A stretch of 40,119 bases of DNA, from NCBI GenBank assembly GCA_021201565.1, contig JAJQES010000108.1:1-40119 (forward strand). Reading direction: 5' to 3'. The position numbers and the translations under genes are program-made. This document shows, in pieces, positions 10,494 to 20,620 of the stretch; the first letter of the stretch is position 1; every line of letters starts with the position of its first letter. The notes under the pieces were generated by a model, which saw only the letters and a list, made by a program, of their open reading frames with translations, did not search any database and was not told where the DNA came from. This DNA is from Tannerellaceae bacterium (GTDB lineage Bacteria; Bacteroidota; Bacteroidia; Bacteroidales; Tannerellaceae).

Positions 10494-10862
10494 ATGAAGT
10501 TTATAGGAAATATTATCTGGCTCCTGTGTGGAGGTTTTTTAGTCGCCATGGAATATCTGGTGGGTAGTCTGGTGATGATGGTTACCATCATTGGAATCCC
10601 GTTTGGACTGCAAACGTTAAAACTGGCTATGCTGGCTCTTTGGCCCTTTGGAAGTAAGGTGACAGACAATGGCGGTTCCGGTGGATGTCTTTCGGTTATT
10701 TTTAATATCATCTGGCTCTTTACAGGTGGAATGGCCATCTGTTTGACTCATCTGTTCTTTGGTCTCCTGCTTTGTATTACTATTATCGGAATCCCTTTCG
10801 GACGCCAGCATTTTAAAATGGCCGGTCTGGCTTTGACTCCTTTTGGAAAAAGCATCAGCTGA
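10494..10862 (+). CDS. YccF-domain inner-membrane protein
   Basis: Two copies of NIIWLL/NIIWLF...GIPFGxQxxKxxxLALxPFG; start taken as MKFIGNIIWLL. Confidence 0.88.
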   Translation: MKFIGNIIWLLCGGFLVAMEYLVGSLVMMVTIIGIPFGLQTLKLAMLALWPFGSKVTDNGGSGGCLSVIFNIIWLFTGGMAICLTHLFFGLLLCITIIGIPFGRQHFKMAGLALTPFGKSIS

Positions 10863-10965
10863 TATTTAAATTATCGTCATACTACTAAAAAAGGATTACT
10901 GTTGTTTCGTAATTCGATTTAATATAGTATATTGCGAACAAATCGTAATTAATAAACCTGTTTTT

Positions 10966-12177
10966 ATGACGACCTATGTAAAGTTCTTTCTATTCCCGGC
11001 AGCCCTGGCTGCTTTATTGGCCTGCAACCAGAATACACAGATGAATTACCTGGAGGATGCTCCTGTAGTTGCGGTCCGTACTCTATTGGATGGGGAAGAG
11101 TTGATTGAGATGAATCCTGCCCTGTTGAAAGATACGGTTATTTTTCCCCTGAGTTATTTGACCGAAGAATTAGAAATAATCAAACTGGACGACCGGGACG
11201 AAGCACTTACCAATGCGTACAAGGTATATATGTCGGAGAATTATTTTCTGACACAGGCATCAGGGAATGTTCCTTGTAAATTGTTTGACAAACAAGGGAA
11301 ATATATTACTGATATAGGAGCCATCGGCCAGGGGCCTGGCGAGTATCAATACTTGTATGACGGACAGATAGATGAATTGAATGGATGTATTTACCTGATG
11401 CCCTGGAGTACAGAGTCTATGTTGGTATATGACCTGCAGGGAAATGCATTACCGCCTGTCCCTTTAGCCCATAAAGCCAATAAGTCTGTTTTCGTAGTCA
11501 GAGACGATAACGTAATAATAATGGGTATGCCTCATCCGCAGATGCCGTCTTTTATCTGGATACAGGACCTGCAGGGAAATAAGCTTGATGAGCTCTCTTC
11601 TGGTATTGATTTTCCTTTTGACTTTAGTACAGAAGTACTTTCTTACAGGAATGAAGATAAGATTGATTTAAGTCATTGGACATGGAAGCCCCGGGCAGAC
11701 TCTTTATATCATCTTGATTTTGTAAAGAAAAAACTAATCCCCCGTTTTACTGCTAACTTTAAAGGGGATGCACTGAAACCGCATATATATGCCGAATGGC
11801 CAGGCTATTTCCTGGGGAATACAAGTACAATTGTGACAGTTTCCATGCCAGATGAGAACGGGGATATGCAGCTGAGGCACGAAGGTGATCCGCCAGCCTA
11901 TTACATCGTAGATAAAAAAACACTAAAAGGTGCCTATTTCGGACTTGTGAATGACTTTCTGGGAGGAGAGCGGTTCCAGTATCCTCTCATTTTTCGGGAA
12001 GGATGTTATTTGGCTTGTGTCGATCCCGGAGATTTGGAAGAACAGATTGAAAAAGCACTCATGTCTACTAAATTATCAGACAAGATGCGCCGGAAACTCC
12101 TCCGGATACAGGCGGATATGACAGAGAATGATAATAACTACCTTCTCTATGCTAAACTAAAAGGGGGCGATCAGTGA
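10966..12177 (+). CDS. 6-bladed beta-propeller-type lipoprotein
   Basis: Lipobox ALLAC; DKQGKYITDIGAIGQGPGEYQ motif typical of Bacteroidetes 6-bladed beta-propeller proteins. Confidence 0.75.
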   Translation: MTTYVKFFLFPAALAALLACNQNTQMNYLEDAPVVAVRTLLDGEELIEMNPALLKDTVIFPLSYLTEELEIIKLDDRDEALTNAYKVYMSENYFLTQASGNVPCKLFDKQGKYITDIGAIGQGPGEYQYLYDGQIDELNGCIYLMPWSTESMLVYDLQGNALPPVPLAHKANKSVFVVRDDNVIIMGMPHPQMPSFIWIQDLQGNKLDELSSGIDFPFDFSTEVLSYRNEDKIDLSHWTWKPRADSLYHLDFVKKKLIPRFTANFKGDALKPHIYAEWPGYFLGNTSTIVTVSMPDENGDMQLRHEGDPPAYYIVDKKTLKGAYFGLVNDFLGGERFQYPLIFREGCYLACVDPGDLEEQIEKALMSTKLSDKMRRKLLRIQADMTENDNNYLLYAKLKGGDQ

Positions 12178-12180
12178 AGG

Positions 12181-12843
12181 TTAGTCTATTAACTTATACC
12201 GGGCCTGTGCTTCTGCTTTGGTACAGGCATTGAAATGCCACCATTCGTAGAGGATGGTGCGGAAGCCGGCTTGAGTCATTACGTCCCGGAGCAGGCGGCG
12301 GTTTTGGAGTTCCTGCTGAGTGATCTTCCCGGAAGCCACCAGTTCCTCCTCTTTATTGATGTGGGCTTCTGTTCCGAAATAATCAAAATCACTGCCCATC
12401 GGTAAAGCGATCCCGTGTTCATCCACAATAGAGACATCCACGGCCATTCCATAGTTGTGGAGACCTCCTCCTTTGGCCGGGTTACTTACATAATTGGTTT
12501 TGTTTGTCCCTTTTACCAGATCCCACATTTTACGCTGTACAGACATCGGACGGGCGGCGTCGTAGACGATGATCGCATATCCGGGATACTGTTCCCGGAG
12601 GTATCGCTGAGCCAGTACCAGTTTATCCGCCGCTTCCTGTTGGAGCCATATTCCCCATATTCCTTCATACACCTTTTCTCCTAAGAAGTTATCCGTCGAG
12701 GCATATTTCAGGTCCATACGGATCGAAGGATCTATTTCCCTTACATTTACTAATCCCTGTGATTGCAGGGAGTTATTCAGTTCTCCGCCCGTTGTTGGGA
12801 AGAAGCTGAACAGAGACAGGATGGACAGGAGGAAAGGATACAT
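12181..12843 (-). CDS. D-alanyl-D-alanine dipeptidase (VanX/DdpX family)
   Basis: IRMDLKYASTDNFLGEKVY, YDAARPMSVQRKMW, GGLHNYGMAVDVSIVD, YEWWHFN. Confidence 0.92.
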   Translation of the reverse strand: MYPFLLSILSLFSFFPTTGGELNNSLQSQGLVNVREIDPSIRMDLKYASTDNFLGEKVYEGIWGIWLQQEAADKLVLAQRYLREQYPGYAIIVYDAARPMSVQRKMWDLVKGTNKTNYVSNPAKGGGLHNYGMAVDVSIVDEHGIALPMGSDFDYFGTEAHINKEEELVASGKITQQELQNRRLLRDVMTQAGFRTILYEWWHFNACTKAEAQARYKLID

Positions 12844-12845
12844 AC

Positions 12846-13679
12846 TTATTCAATTGTTATTTTATCAGCTTTAACAGACTGGCTCAGGAAGAGTCCGGCG
12901 GCTTCTGTGAATTTCTTTGCATACTCGGTAGTATGGAATGTACAGCTACCTCCCCGGGTAATCTTTTGTTCCATTTCCGGGTGGCGTTCCAGGTATTCTT
13001 TCAGGCTTTCTGCGATGCGCTGTCCCTGGGAGAATATCCGGACTCTTTCAGGCAAAAACCTGCGGATCTTCTCCAGGAGGAGTGGATAATGGGTACATCC
13101 CAGGATAAGAGTATCAATCAGCGGATCCTGCTCCATGAGATGCCGTAGGTGTTTCTCCACAAAGTAGTCTGCCCCGGGGGAATGGAATTCGTTGTTTTCG
13201 ACCAGGGGCACCCACATCGGGCAGGCTTCGCCGGTGACATGGATATGTGGGAAAAATTTGTTGATCTCAATCGTATAAGAGTGCGAAGCGATGGTTCCGG
13301 CTGTTCCCACTACGCCCACATGTTTCGTCCGGGTTAACCGGTCAATGACCTCTACCGTAGGGCGGATCACTCCCAATACCCTGCGATGCGGGTCCAGGGT
13401 AGACAAATCGCATTGCTGGATACTGCGCAGGGCTTTTGCAGAGGCCGTGTTACACGCCAGGATCACCAGGTGGCATCCCTCTTCAAACAGTCTTACGACC
13501 GCCTGCCGTGTGAACTGGTAGACCACATCAAAGGACCGGGAGCCATAAGGAGCACGCGCATTATCCCCCAGGTAGATATAGTCATACTCCGGCAGTACCT
13601 CCCGGATCTTCTCCAGAATCGTGAGGCCGCCATAGCCTGAGTCAAATATCCCAATGGGACCGGGTGCCTGTGAATACAT
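12846..13679 (-). CDS. murI: Glutamate racemase
   Basis: GIFDSGYGGLTIL, YLGDNARAPYG, LVILACNTASAKALR, LILGCTHYPLL. Confidence 0.95.
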   Translation of the reverse strand: MYSQAPGPIGIFDSGYGGLTILEKIREVLPEYDYIYLGDNARAPYGSRSFDVVYQFTRQAVVRLFEEGCHLVILACNTASAKALRSIQQCDLSTLDPHRRVLGVIRPTVEVIDRLTRTKHVGVVGTAGTIASHSYTIEINKFFPHIHVTGEACPMWVPLVENNEFHSPGADYFVEKHLRHLMEQDPLIDTLILGCTHYPLLLEKIRRFLPERVRIFSQGQRIAESLKEYLERHPEMEQKITRGGSCTFHTTEYAKKFTEAAGLFLSQSVKADKITIE

Positions 13680-13702
13680 GGGTGCTGTTTTTATAAAATA
13701 AC

Positions 13703-13740
13703 AAAAGGATGCCTATCGAAGTTGAAAGGCACCCTTTTAT
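13703..13740 (-). terminator. Intrinsic terminator between ompH and murI (hairpin may act on both strands)
   Basis: aaaaggatgcc / ggcaccctttt stem with T-rich flank. Confidence 0.65.
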
Positions 13741-13755
13741 TTTATAGGGAGTTGA

Positions 13756-14250
13756 TTATAAACCTAATTTTCTTCTTACCTGTTCAGTAGCGTCGATTGC
13801 ATTATTTCCTACATAGTAGAACATTTGAGTGTCTCCTACATAGGAATATTTGTTTTCTTCCGCTACCTGCTGGATGGCTTTGGACACTTTTTCCTGCATC
13901 GGTTGCAGCAGTTCCTGTTGTTTTTGTTGCAAATCCTGAGTGGCCACGTTTACCACGTTTTCCATGCGCTCCTGCAGGTCCTGGATTTCCTGCATTCTTC
14001 TCAGTCTGATATTCTCAGTCAGCTCATCCTGTTGACGTACAAAATCTTCATATTTCTTTGTATGTTCATCCTGCATGACTTTCAGTTCCTTGTCATACAT
14101 CTCTCTCAGGTCCGCCATTGATTTTTCGAAATTGGCCATTTCCGGTAAAGCACTGAGGAGGCTATTGAAATTCACATGCGCGATCTTCATCTCCTGAGCA
14201 ACAACTCCTAATGGCAACAACACCATCAATAAAATAATAAGTTTCTTCAT
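13756..14250 (-). CDS. OmpH/Skp family periplasmic chaperone (copy 1)
   Basis: Signal peptide, AHVNFNSLLSALPEMANFEK, long coiled coil, YVGDTQMFYYVGNNAIDATEQVRRKLG. Confidence 0.88.
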   Translation of the reverse strand: MKKLIILLMVLLPLGVVAQEMKIAHVNFNSLLSALPEMANFEKSMADLREMYDKELKVMQDEHTKKYEDFVRQQDELTENIRLRRMQEIQDLQERMENVVNVATQDLQQKQQELLQPMQEKVSKAIQQVAEENKYSYVGDTQMFYYVGNNAIDATEQVRRKLGL

Positions 14251-14300
14251 CTTCTATGTTCTAATTTGTTATTAATCTTGTTTCTGTATTCTAAAGCGCA

Positions 14301-14308
14301 CAAATTTA
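14301..14308 (-). promoter_or_regulatory. Candidate -7 box TAAATTTG between the two ompH genes
   Basis: Reverse complement of caaattta; matches TAnnTTTG. Confidence 0.45.
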
Positions 14309-14313
14309 AGGAA

Positions 14314-14829
14314 TTATTTTGAATATCCTAATGTTGCCAGTACATCATTGCTGATGTCTATGGAAGGAGATGCAAAAATAATACTCATCGCCGACGCGCG
14401 ATCCACCACCATCTGGTAGCCTTTGGCTTCAGCAATCTGTTTCACTGCATTGTAAATCTGGTCCTGGATAGGACGCAATGCGTTTTCCCTGCGCTTAAAC
14501 AGTTCGCCGTCCGAACCGAAATACTGCCGTCTGACTTCCTGCGCTTCCTGTTCTTTCAACACAATCGCTTCTTCCCGTTGGGATCTGACTTCAGGAGAGA
14601 GGAAGGCCAGTTCGCTTTGGTAAGCCTTGTACATATTCTGGGCTTCGTCCAGCAAGAGTTCCACCTCGTTCTGCCATTGTTCGGACAATTGGGCCAGCTG
14701 CTGGTTTGTAGATTCGTAGGCAGGAATGTTGGTCAATATATATTCCATATCTATCAGTGCATAGTTTTGTGCCTTTCCTGCCATGGAACAAAACAATATC
14801 ACACTCAATAGGGCAATAACTTTCTTCAT
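14314..14829 (-). CDS. OmpH/Skp family periplasmic chaperone (copy 2)
   Basis: YALIDMEYILTNIPAYESTNQQL, coiled coil, MVVDRASAMSIIFASPSIDISNDVLATLGY. Confidence 0.88.
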   Translation of the reverse strand: MKKVIALLSVILFCSMAGKAQNYALIDMEYILTNIPAYESTNQQLAQLSEQWQNEVELLLDEAQNMYKAYQSELAFLSPEVRSQREEAIVLKEQEAQEVRRQYFGSDGELFKRRENALRPIQDQIYNAVKQIAEAKGYQMVVDRASAMSIIFASPSIDISNDVLATLGYSK

Positions 14830-14862
14830 ACTCATTCAAATTTTAGTTCCTTCTTATGACTA

Positions 14863-14870
14863 CAAATATA
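14863..14870 (-). promoter_or_regulatory. Candidate -7 box TATATTTG upstream of ompH copy 2
   Basis: Reverse complement of caaatata. Confidence 0.5.
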
Positions 14871-14907
14871 GCAGAGGGTTTAGAATAAACAACCTAAATA
14901 AAGTTAA

Positions 14908-17562
14908 TTAAAATTCCTGTCCCAGAATGAAGTGCAGGTTGCTGCCGCCACGTTGCTTAGAGCCACCGTCCACACGGTCAAATCCGTATGCCCAGTCGAT
15001 ACCCATCAGCCCGATCATCGGCAGGAAGATACGGACACCGACACCGGCCGAACGTTTCAGACCAAACGGATTAAAGCTTTTCAGCTCTGACCAGGAGTTA
15101 CCCGCTTCGACAAAAGCAACCCCGTAGATCGTGGAAGAGGGTTCCAGCAGGAACGGATAGCGTAACTCCATGCCTAAGCGTGAATAGGCGTATCCGTACC
15201 GTCCGTCATTCCCGATAATCGATCCGTTTTCGTAACCGCGCAGGGCGATTGTTTCGGTTGCATACGTATAAGAGTATCCGCTCATACCATCACCCCCCAT
15301 GTAGAAGGTTTCAAAAGGCGATTTCTTATGCTTGTTATAAGAACCGAGGAATCCGTACTCTACGCGGGTCATTAACACAGGCGTGCGTTTAACGGCGATA
15401 GAGGTGAGCGGAGAGAATATCTTGGCTTTGAATTTCCATTTGTGGTACTCAATCCATTTGTATTTTTCTTCTCCCATCGTTGAATAATCTTTGTTGTCAA
15501 ACAGGGAGTAAGGAGGAGTCGCGGCTACCGAGAAGGCAAACTGGGATCCGCGGCGGGTGTATAAGGGATTGTCAATCGAACTACGTTGCAGCAACAGTTC
15601 AAGGTTGATATTGTGGCTGGTACCGTTCTGAATCAGGAAGTAACGCCAGTCTTTCATGATGTACACCTGGTAGTTCAGGGAGGCCATAAACTGGAAGTAG
15701 TCATCCGGCCAGTTCAGACGTTTACCATATCCCACGGTAGCACCCACCATCTGGATAGATTTATCCGGGTCATACGCCAGGTCATAATTCCCATAGTTAT
15801 AATAGTTGTTTCCGTATCCTCCGTATCCGTAGTAGTTCGGATAATACATCGAACTATACATGTTACTGTACATATTGCTATAATACCGGTCGCTGATGTC
15901 TGTCTGTTTGGAGTAATATGCACTTACAGAGAGAGTATTCGGCCGTTTCCCCCCAAACCACGGATCCAGGAAAGAAATACTATAGGCCTGATAGTAGCGT
16001 CCGTTGGTCTGGGCACTTACTGTTAATGTCTGTCCTTCACCCTGCGGCAGGATGCCTTTATAGGTTTTCGGATTCAGGAAGTTCTTCATCGAGAAGTTGG
16101 TGAATTTGAAACTCAGCCGTCCGATCACCCCGGTCTGTCCCCATCCGGCGGAGAACTCTACCTGGTCATTGGCTTTGGACACCAGGTTGTATTCAATATC
16201 TACCGTACCGCTTTCAATATCAGGGATTGGATTGGGTTGCATATTTTCCGGGTCAAAGTGCCCCATCTGGGCCAGCTCACGGATAGAACGCACCAGCTCT
16301 TCACGACTGAATAACATACCCGGTTTGGTACGTAACTCCCGGCGGACGATGTCTTCATATAACCGGTCGTTACCATTGATGATGACCCGGTTGATCGTTG
16401 CCTGAGGACCTTCCATGATACGGATTTCCAGAGAAATTGAATCGTTAGCCACATCTACTTCTACCGGGTCTGCGTTGAAGAACAGGTAACCATTGTTGTA
16501 ATAAAGGTTGGATACCGCATCATCATCCATAGAGAGACGGTTGTTCAGCTTTTTCTGGTTATAGACCTCCCCCGGTTTCATATTCAGGAGGTACTCTAAC
16601 TGGTCTGTCCCATACTTTGTATTCCCTACGAACTGGATATCTTTCAGGTAATATTGCTGTCCTTCATCAATAGTCAGGTAGATGTCTACTGTCTTTTCGT
16701 TATGGTTGATCACACTGTCAGCAATCAGGACCGCATCCCGGTAACCATACTCATTATATTTTTCAATGATATTGTTTTTATCATTTTCATACTCTTCAGT
16801 CGTGAATTTCTTCGTGCTGAACATTTCACGGATACTGGCTTTGAACCGTTTCTGAAGAGAAAATTTCTCATTGGTTTTCTTCATGGCTTTTCTCAGGTCA
16901 TTATCCGAGAGCGCCTGGTTTCCGATGAAAGTGATCTGGTTGATCTTGGTTTTTTCGTTTTTATCAATGTTAATGTCCACGATCACTTCTCCGTCCAGGG
17001 CGGGATCTTCCCGTTGAACGATATTTACATCGACATTTTTAAACCCTTTTCCGTCAAAGTATTTTTCGATCATTGTTTTCGCCCGGTCCATCAGGTTGGG
17101 TGTGATCTGGAACCCTTTGCGTAATCCCAGACGCGCGTCCAGGTCTTCCCGTTCGCCTTTTTTGATCCCATGATAGTTCACATCTGCGATACGGGGACGT
17201 TGTCTTAACTGGATTTCCAGCCATATTTGGTCATCTTCTACTTTTGTGGCCAGGATTTTTACATCGGAGAAGAGGCCATGACGCCAGAAGCGTTTCACAG
17301 CTGCTGTTACTTCATCGCCCGGAACCGTGATCACGTCTCCCACGGATAAACCGGAGAAACCTATCAGCACAAAATCATCATAATTCTTTATTCCTGTCAC
17401 CTGGATATCTGCGATCGTATATTTTTTTGGAGTCAGGGAATAAGAAATCGTCGGTATTTCTACCGGCGTTGTTATCTCAACATGTGTAGTATCAGCTTCC
17501 TGGGCAAATATACCCGTTGAAAAACCAAAAATAATAAAGAACAGCACTATTTTTTTGCACAT
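14908..17562 (-). CDS. bamA: Outer membrane protein assembly factor BamA
   Basis: POTRA repeats and C-terminal beta-barrel (GLKRSAGVGVRIFLPMIGLMGIDWAYGFD...FILGQEF). Confidence 0.94.
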   Translation of the reverse strand: MCKKIVLFFIIFGFSTGIFAQEADTTHVEITTPVEIPTISYSLTPKKYTIADIQVTGIKNYDDFVLIGFSGLSVGDVITVPGDEVTAAVKRFWRHGLFSDVKILATKVEDDQIWLEIQLRQRPRIADVNYHGIKKGEREDLDARLGLRKGFQITPNLMDRAKTMIEKYFDGKGFKNVDVNIVQREDPALDGEVIVDINIDKNEKTKINQITFIGNQALSDNDLRKAMKKTNEKFSLQKRFKASIREMFSTKKFTTEEYENDKNNIIEKYNEYGYRDAVLIADSVINHNEKTVDIYLTIDEGQQYYLKDIQFVGNTKYGTDQLEYLLNMKPGEVYNQKKLNNRLSMDDDAVSNLYYNNGYLFFNADPVEVDVANDSISLEIRIMEGPQATINRVIINGNDRLYEDIVRRELRTKPGMLFSREELVRSIRELAQMGHFDPENMQPNPIPDIESGTVDIEYNLVSKANDQVEFSAGWGQTGVIGRLSFKFTNFSMKNFLNPKTYKGILPQGEGQTLTVSAQTNGRYYQAYSISFLDPWFGGKRPNTLSVSAYYSKQTDISDRYYSNMYSNMYSSMYYPNYYGYGGYGNNYYNYGNYDLAYDPDKSIQMVGATVGYGKRLNWPDDYFQFMASLNYQVYIMKDWRYFLIQNGTSHNINLELLLQRSSIDNPLYTRRGSQFAFSVAATPPYSLFDNKDYSTMGEEKYKWIEYHKWKFKAKIFSPLTSIAVKRTPVLMTRVEYGFLGSYNKHKKSPFETFYMGGDGMSGYSYTYATETIALRGYENGSIIGNDGRYGYAYSRLGMELRYPFLLEPSSTIYGVAFVEAGNSWSELKSFNPFGLKRSAGVGVRIFLPMIGLMGIDWAYGFDRVDGGSKQRGGSNLHFILGQEF

Positions 17563-17576
17563 AAAACTGCGAATAT

Positions 17577-18320
17577 TTATCGTTTTAATTGCTCACTTGT
17601 TTTACCGAAGCGGCGTTCCCGCTGCTGGTAATACAATATTGCTTCATATAACTCATTTTCTCTAAAATCAGGCCAGAACGTATCTGTAAAGTAAAATTCC
17701 GCGTATGACAGTTGCCATAGCAGAAAATTACTGATCCGTTGTTCACCTCCTGTCCGTATCAACAGATCCGGGTCAGGTAATCCTTTTGTTGTCATGTGGT
17801 CTGAGACCATCGTCTCAGTTATATCGTTGGGGATTATTTTCCCTTCCTGCACTTCCGTAGCCAACTGCTTTACCGCTTCAGTGATCTCCCACCGCGCGGA
17901 ATAACTCAGGGCCAGCACCAGGGTCGTCCCTGTATTCCCGGAAGTTTTCTCTATACATTCCAACAGCGTTTTATGTGCTGTTTCCGGTAACTGTTCCAGA
18001 TTACCGATCGCCATCAGGCGAATGTTGTTTTTCATCAGGTCCGGCGTTTCTCTGTGAATCGCCGAAACTAATAACTCCATCAATGCACGCACCTCTTCCA
18101 CAGGCCGTTGCCAGTTCTCTGTTGAAAAAGTATAGACAGTCAGAAAGCGCAGGCCAATGGCCGAAGCTGCTTCCAGGACTTTACGGACGGACGTAACACC
18201 TTCCTGATGTCCAAAGCTGCGGTCTTTTCCCCTGGCTTTAGCCCACCGGCCGTTTCCATCCATAATAATTGCCACATGTCCGGGCAATTTATTCTTATCT
18301 ATTTCTTCAATCAAAGACAT
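17577..18320 (-). CDS. uppS: Isoprenyl transferase (undecaprenyl diphosphate synthase)
   Basis: [58 protein letters not shown]. Confidence 0.95.
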   Translation of the reverse strand: MSLIEEIDKNKLPGHVAIIMDGNGRWAKARGKDRSFGHQEGVTSVRKVLEAASAIGLRFLTVYTFSTENWQRPVEEVRALMELLVSAIHRETPDLMKNNIRLMAIGNLEQLPETAHKTLLECIEKTSGNTGTTLVLALSYSARWEITEAVKQLATEVQEGKIIPNDITETMVSDHMTTKGLPDPDLLIRTGGEQRISNFLLWQLSYAEFYFTDTFWPDFRENELYEAILYYQQRERRFGKTSEQLKR

Positions 18321-18362
18321 ATTTTTGTAAAGGCTTTTTATATGGACAGCCTTTGACCGGTA

Positions 18363-19040
18363 TTATCTGCAATATGTTTTCCGGATACCCAGGTCATAGG
18401 TGACGGAGATCAGGCATACCACATACCAGTCTTTGTTTTTTACAATCCAACTATTTATTTCATACGGATTTTCCAGCCGGCTGTTTTCTTCTCCCGTTAC
18501 ATCCAGTGCGTCTGTAAACAGTTTACGAAAAGAAAGTTCAGCAACCAGATTGATCCGGTTCTTTATTTTATATTTTATTCCGGCTCCCAGCGGTAGGTTG
18601 GGAGTGGCTAATTTCCTCCGGCTCCAGAGGTCGAAAGTCCATCCGGCACCGGCCAGGACGAAAGGAGTCAGTCTGCAGGTGTTTTTATAGATGAACCGGT
18701 CACTATAAGGGCAGAAGTTAAATTCAGCCTGTATACCTGTTTCCATCCATGTCCGTTCAAACTGTACCGGTTCCTCTCCCGGCTGATACCTGCCGGCGAG
18801 TGTTCCCATTAACCAGTTGGCTTTGACAGCCCACCGGCCGTTCAGATTATACCGGAACTGGCATCCGCCTGCCGGGCGGGAGTGCCTGAATAACCTGTGC
18901 GGATTTGCATCTCCCAGATAAAACGCGATACCTGTTGCTATTCCTGCTTCATACTTATATTCCTGTGCCCGGACGGGACATATACAGAGCAGTACCCACA
19001 GAATAAACAAACTTCCTTTCCCTCGTTTTAAAGCATCCAT
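18363..19040 (-). CDS. DUF6089-like outer-membrane beta-barrel protein
   Basis: YEAGIATGIAFYLGDANPHRLFRHSRPAGGCQFRYNLN; position next to uppS/bamA. Confidence 0.75.
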   Translation of the reverse strand: MDALKRGKGSLFILWVLLCICPVRAQEYKYEAGIATGIAFYLGDANPHRLFRHSRPAGGCQFRYNLNGRWAVKANWLMGTLAGRYQPGEEPVQFERTWMETGIQAEFNFCPYSDRFIYKNTCRLTPFVLAGAGWTFDLWSRRKLATPNLPLGAGIKYKIKNRINLVAELSFRKLFTDALDVTGEENSRLENPYEINSWIVKNKDWYVVCLISVTYDLGIRKTYCR

Positions 19041-19107
19041 CTTTTACAAAGTTGTTCTGCTTTAATAAGAACGGGAAAAAGGGCAACATATTGCCCTGGC
19101 AGCGCGA

Positions 19108-20511
19108 TTAGTCTTTAAATCCTAACCGGTTGATCCGGCCCCGCCAGATTTCCGGAATTACATTTCCTCCTGTTTGTTCTTTTCCGCCGAAAATGAACAT
19201 ATAATTTTCCTCATCCACAATCAGGGACCCGTATCCACGTTTTTTGTAATCTTCCACCGGAGGCATTACAATGGTCGTATCAGCCGGTAACCAGTTGATT
19301 CCGTGATCCCGTGAGTAGTAAATATCGTTGGTTCCTTTTCCACTTTCGTCAAGACCGCCCAGCAGGTAAAACTGATTATCATACGGGGCTATCATGACTC
19401 CCTGGCGTGGATCAAAATCATCCTTTGTCGTTTGCCGGCTCCAGGATGTTCCATTGATGGACATCCATGAATTATTCAGCAGGCTACCTTCTTTGTCCAC
19501 TCCTCCTACTACATACAACCTTGCATAATAGGCTGTGCTATAAGAGATATGGCCGGATCCGTTAAGCGGGAATCCGGAAGGTACTTCCTCCCCGGTTTCA
19601 GGGGTAGTAAAGTTGGTGGTGATTGCCGCAAAGTAATAGGTGTCATCCTGGAATACGATACAGGCTAAAGCGGGGTCATTCTGGTCTTTATCATGTGCTC
19701 CGTCCTGCGGTTGGATCGCTCCTAAGACGCTTACCACCCCATTGTCATAGAAGTTCCAGTCTATCCCGTTTAATGATACATACAGCCCTCCGGCTTCTGC
19801 CGGAACGCATATATAATCTGTCGTGTTAACCGTGTACCGGACCATTTGGTCCAGATTGGCTTTCCCGTTTGGAAAAACAATCTGATCGGAAAGCGTGCTC
19901 CAGTCCGGCTCCTTTTTATCTTCCATGTAGGTATATTGCAATTTATATCTGCCATCCATCGTATAAAGGAAATAAGCCTCTTTCCCCTGGTAAGGGAACC
20001 GGATGGTTTTCAGCGAAGTTAATCCTGCCGGAATGGCCTGCTGAGGCAATAAGTCCCAGACCATGGTGTCGGGGAATACCTGATGCACATTGAGTTTTGC
20101 AAGGTAGCGTTTGGTAGTCAGCCCATCAATGGCCGTCACTTTTATATCCACCGGTTGCGTGAAATCAATCGAATCATTTTCACTACTTCCAAAGATAATG
20201 GTGTCTCCTGTGGCCTGCGGAACAATTTCCAGTTCCTGCACAATCCCCGCGGTAAAGGTGACGGTGGCTACGACTTTCTCGCTGATATCCGTGCCGAAGG
20301 CAAGGGAATCCCGGTTATAGATCAACCCTTCTACCTGGTCAATGACAAATTTTGTGCTACTCAGGCCCGGAATGGAATCGTGGGCCAATGAGAAGGTTGC
20401 GATCTGCGCATCTCTGATTACGATATATTCAGAATTATCATCTGAATTCAGGCACGAGGAGAAAAACAGTGATATATATCCTATTACAAATAGTACGATT
20501 TTATTCTTCAT
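19108..20511 (-). CDS. DUF6242-like lipoprotein with beta-propeller-like repeats
   Basis: Lipobox FFSSCLN; repeated YLLGGLDESGKGTNDIYYSRD / FIFGGKEQTGGNVIPEIWRG. Confidence 0.7.
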   Translation of the reverse strand: MKNKIVLFVIGYISLFFSSCLNSDDNSEYIVIRDAQIATFSLAHDSIPGLSSTKFVIDQVEGLIYNRDSLAFGTDISEKVVATVTFTAGIVQELEIVPQATGDTIIFGSSENDSIDFTQPVDIKVTAIDGLTTKRYLAKLNVHQVFPDTMVWDLLPQQAIPAGLTSLKTIRFPYQGKEAYFLYTMDGRYKLQYTYMEDKKEPDWSTLSDQIVFPNGKANLDQMVRYTVNTTDYICVPAEAGGLYVSLNGIDWNFYDNGVVSVLGAIQPQDGAHDKDQNDPALACIVFQDDTYYFAAITTNFTTPETGEEVPSGFPLNGSGHISYSTAYYARLYVVGGVDKEGSLLNNSWMSINGTSWSRQTTKDDFDPRQGVMIAPYDNQFYLLGGLDESGKGTNDIYYSRDHGINWLPADTTIVMPPVEDYKKRGYGSLIVDEENYMFIFGGKEQTGGNVIPEIWRGRINRLGFKD

Positions 20512-20545
20512 CTACGATATTAACATTTGTATCTTATACAAGCTA

Positions 20546-20553
20546 CAAAAGTA
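20546..20553 (-). promoter_or_regulatory. Candidate -7 box TACTTTTG for the 20511 gene
   Basis: Reverse complement of caaaagta. Confidence 0.5.
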
Positions 20554-20620
20554 GAAACATTTTTTGCTTTCTCCTCTATTGAAAAGAATATTTATAAAAT
20601 TTTAGTGACAAATTGAGGTT

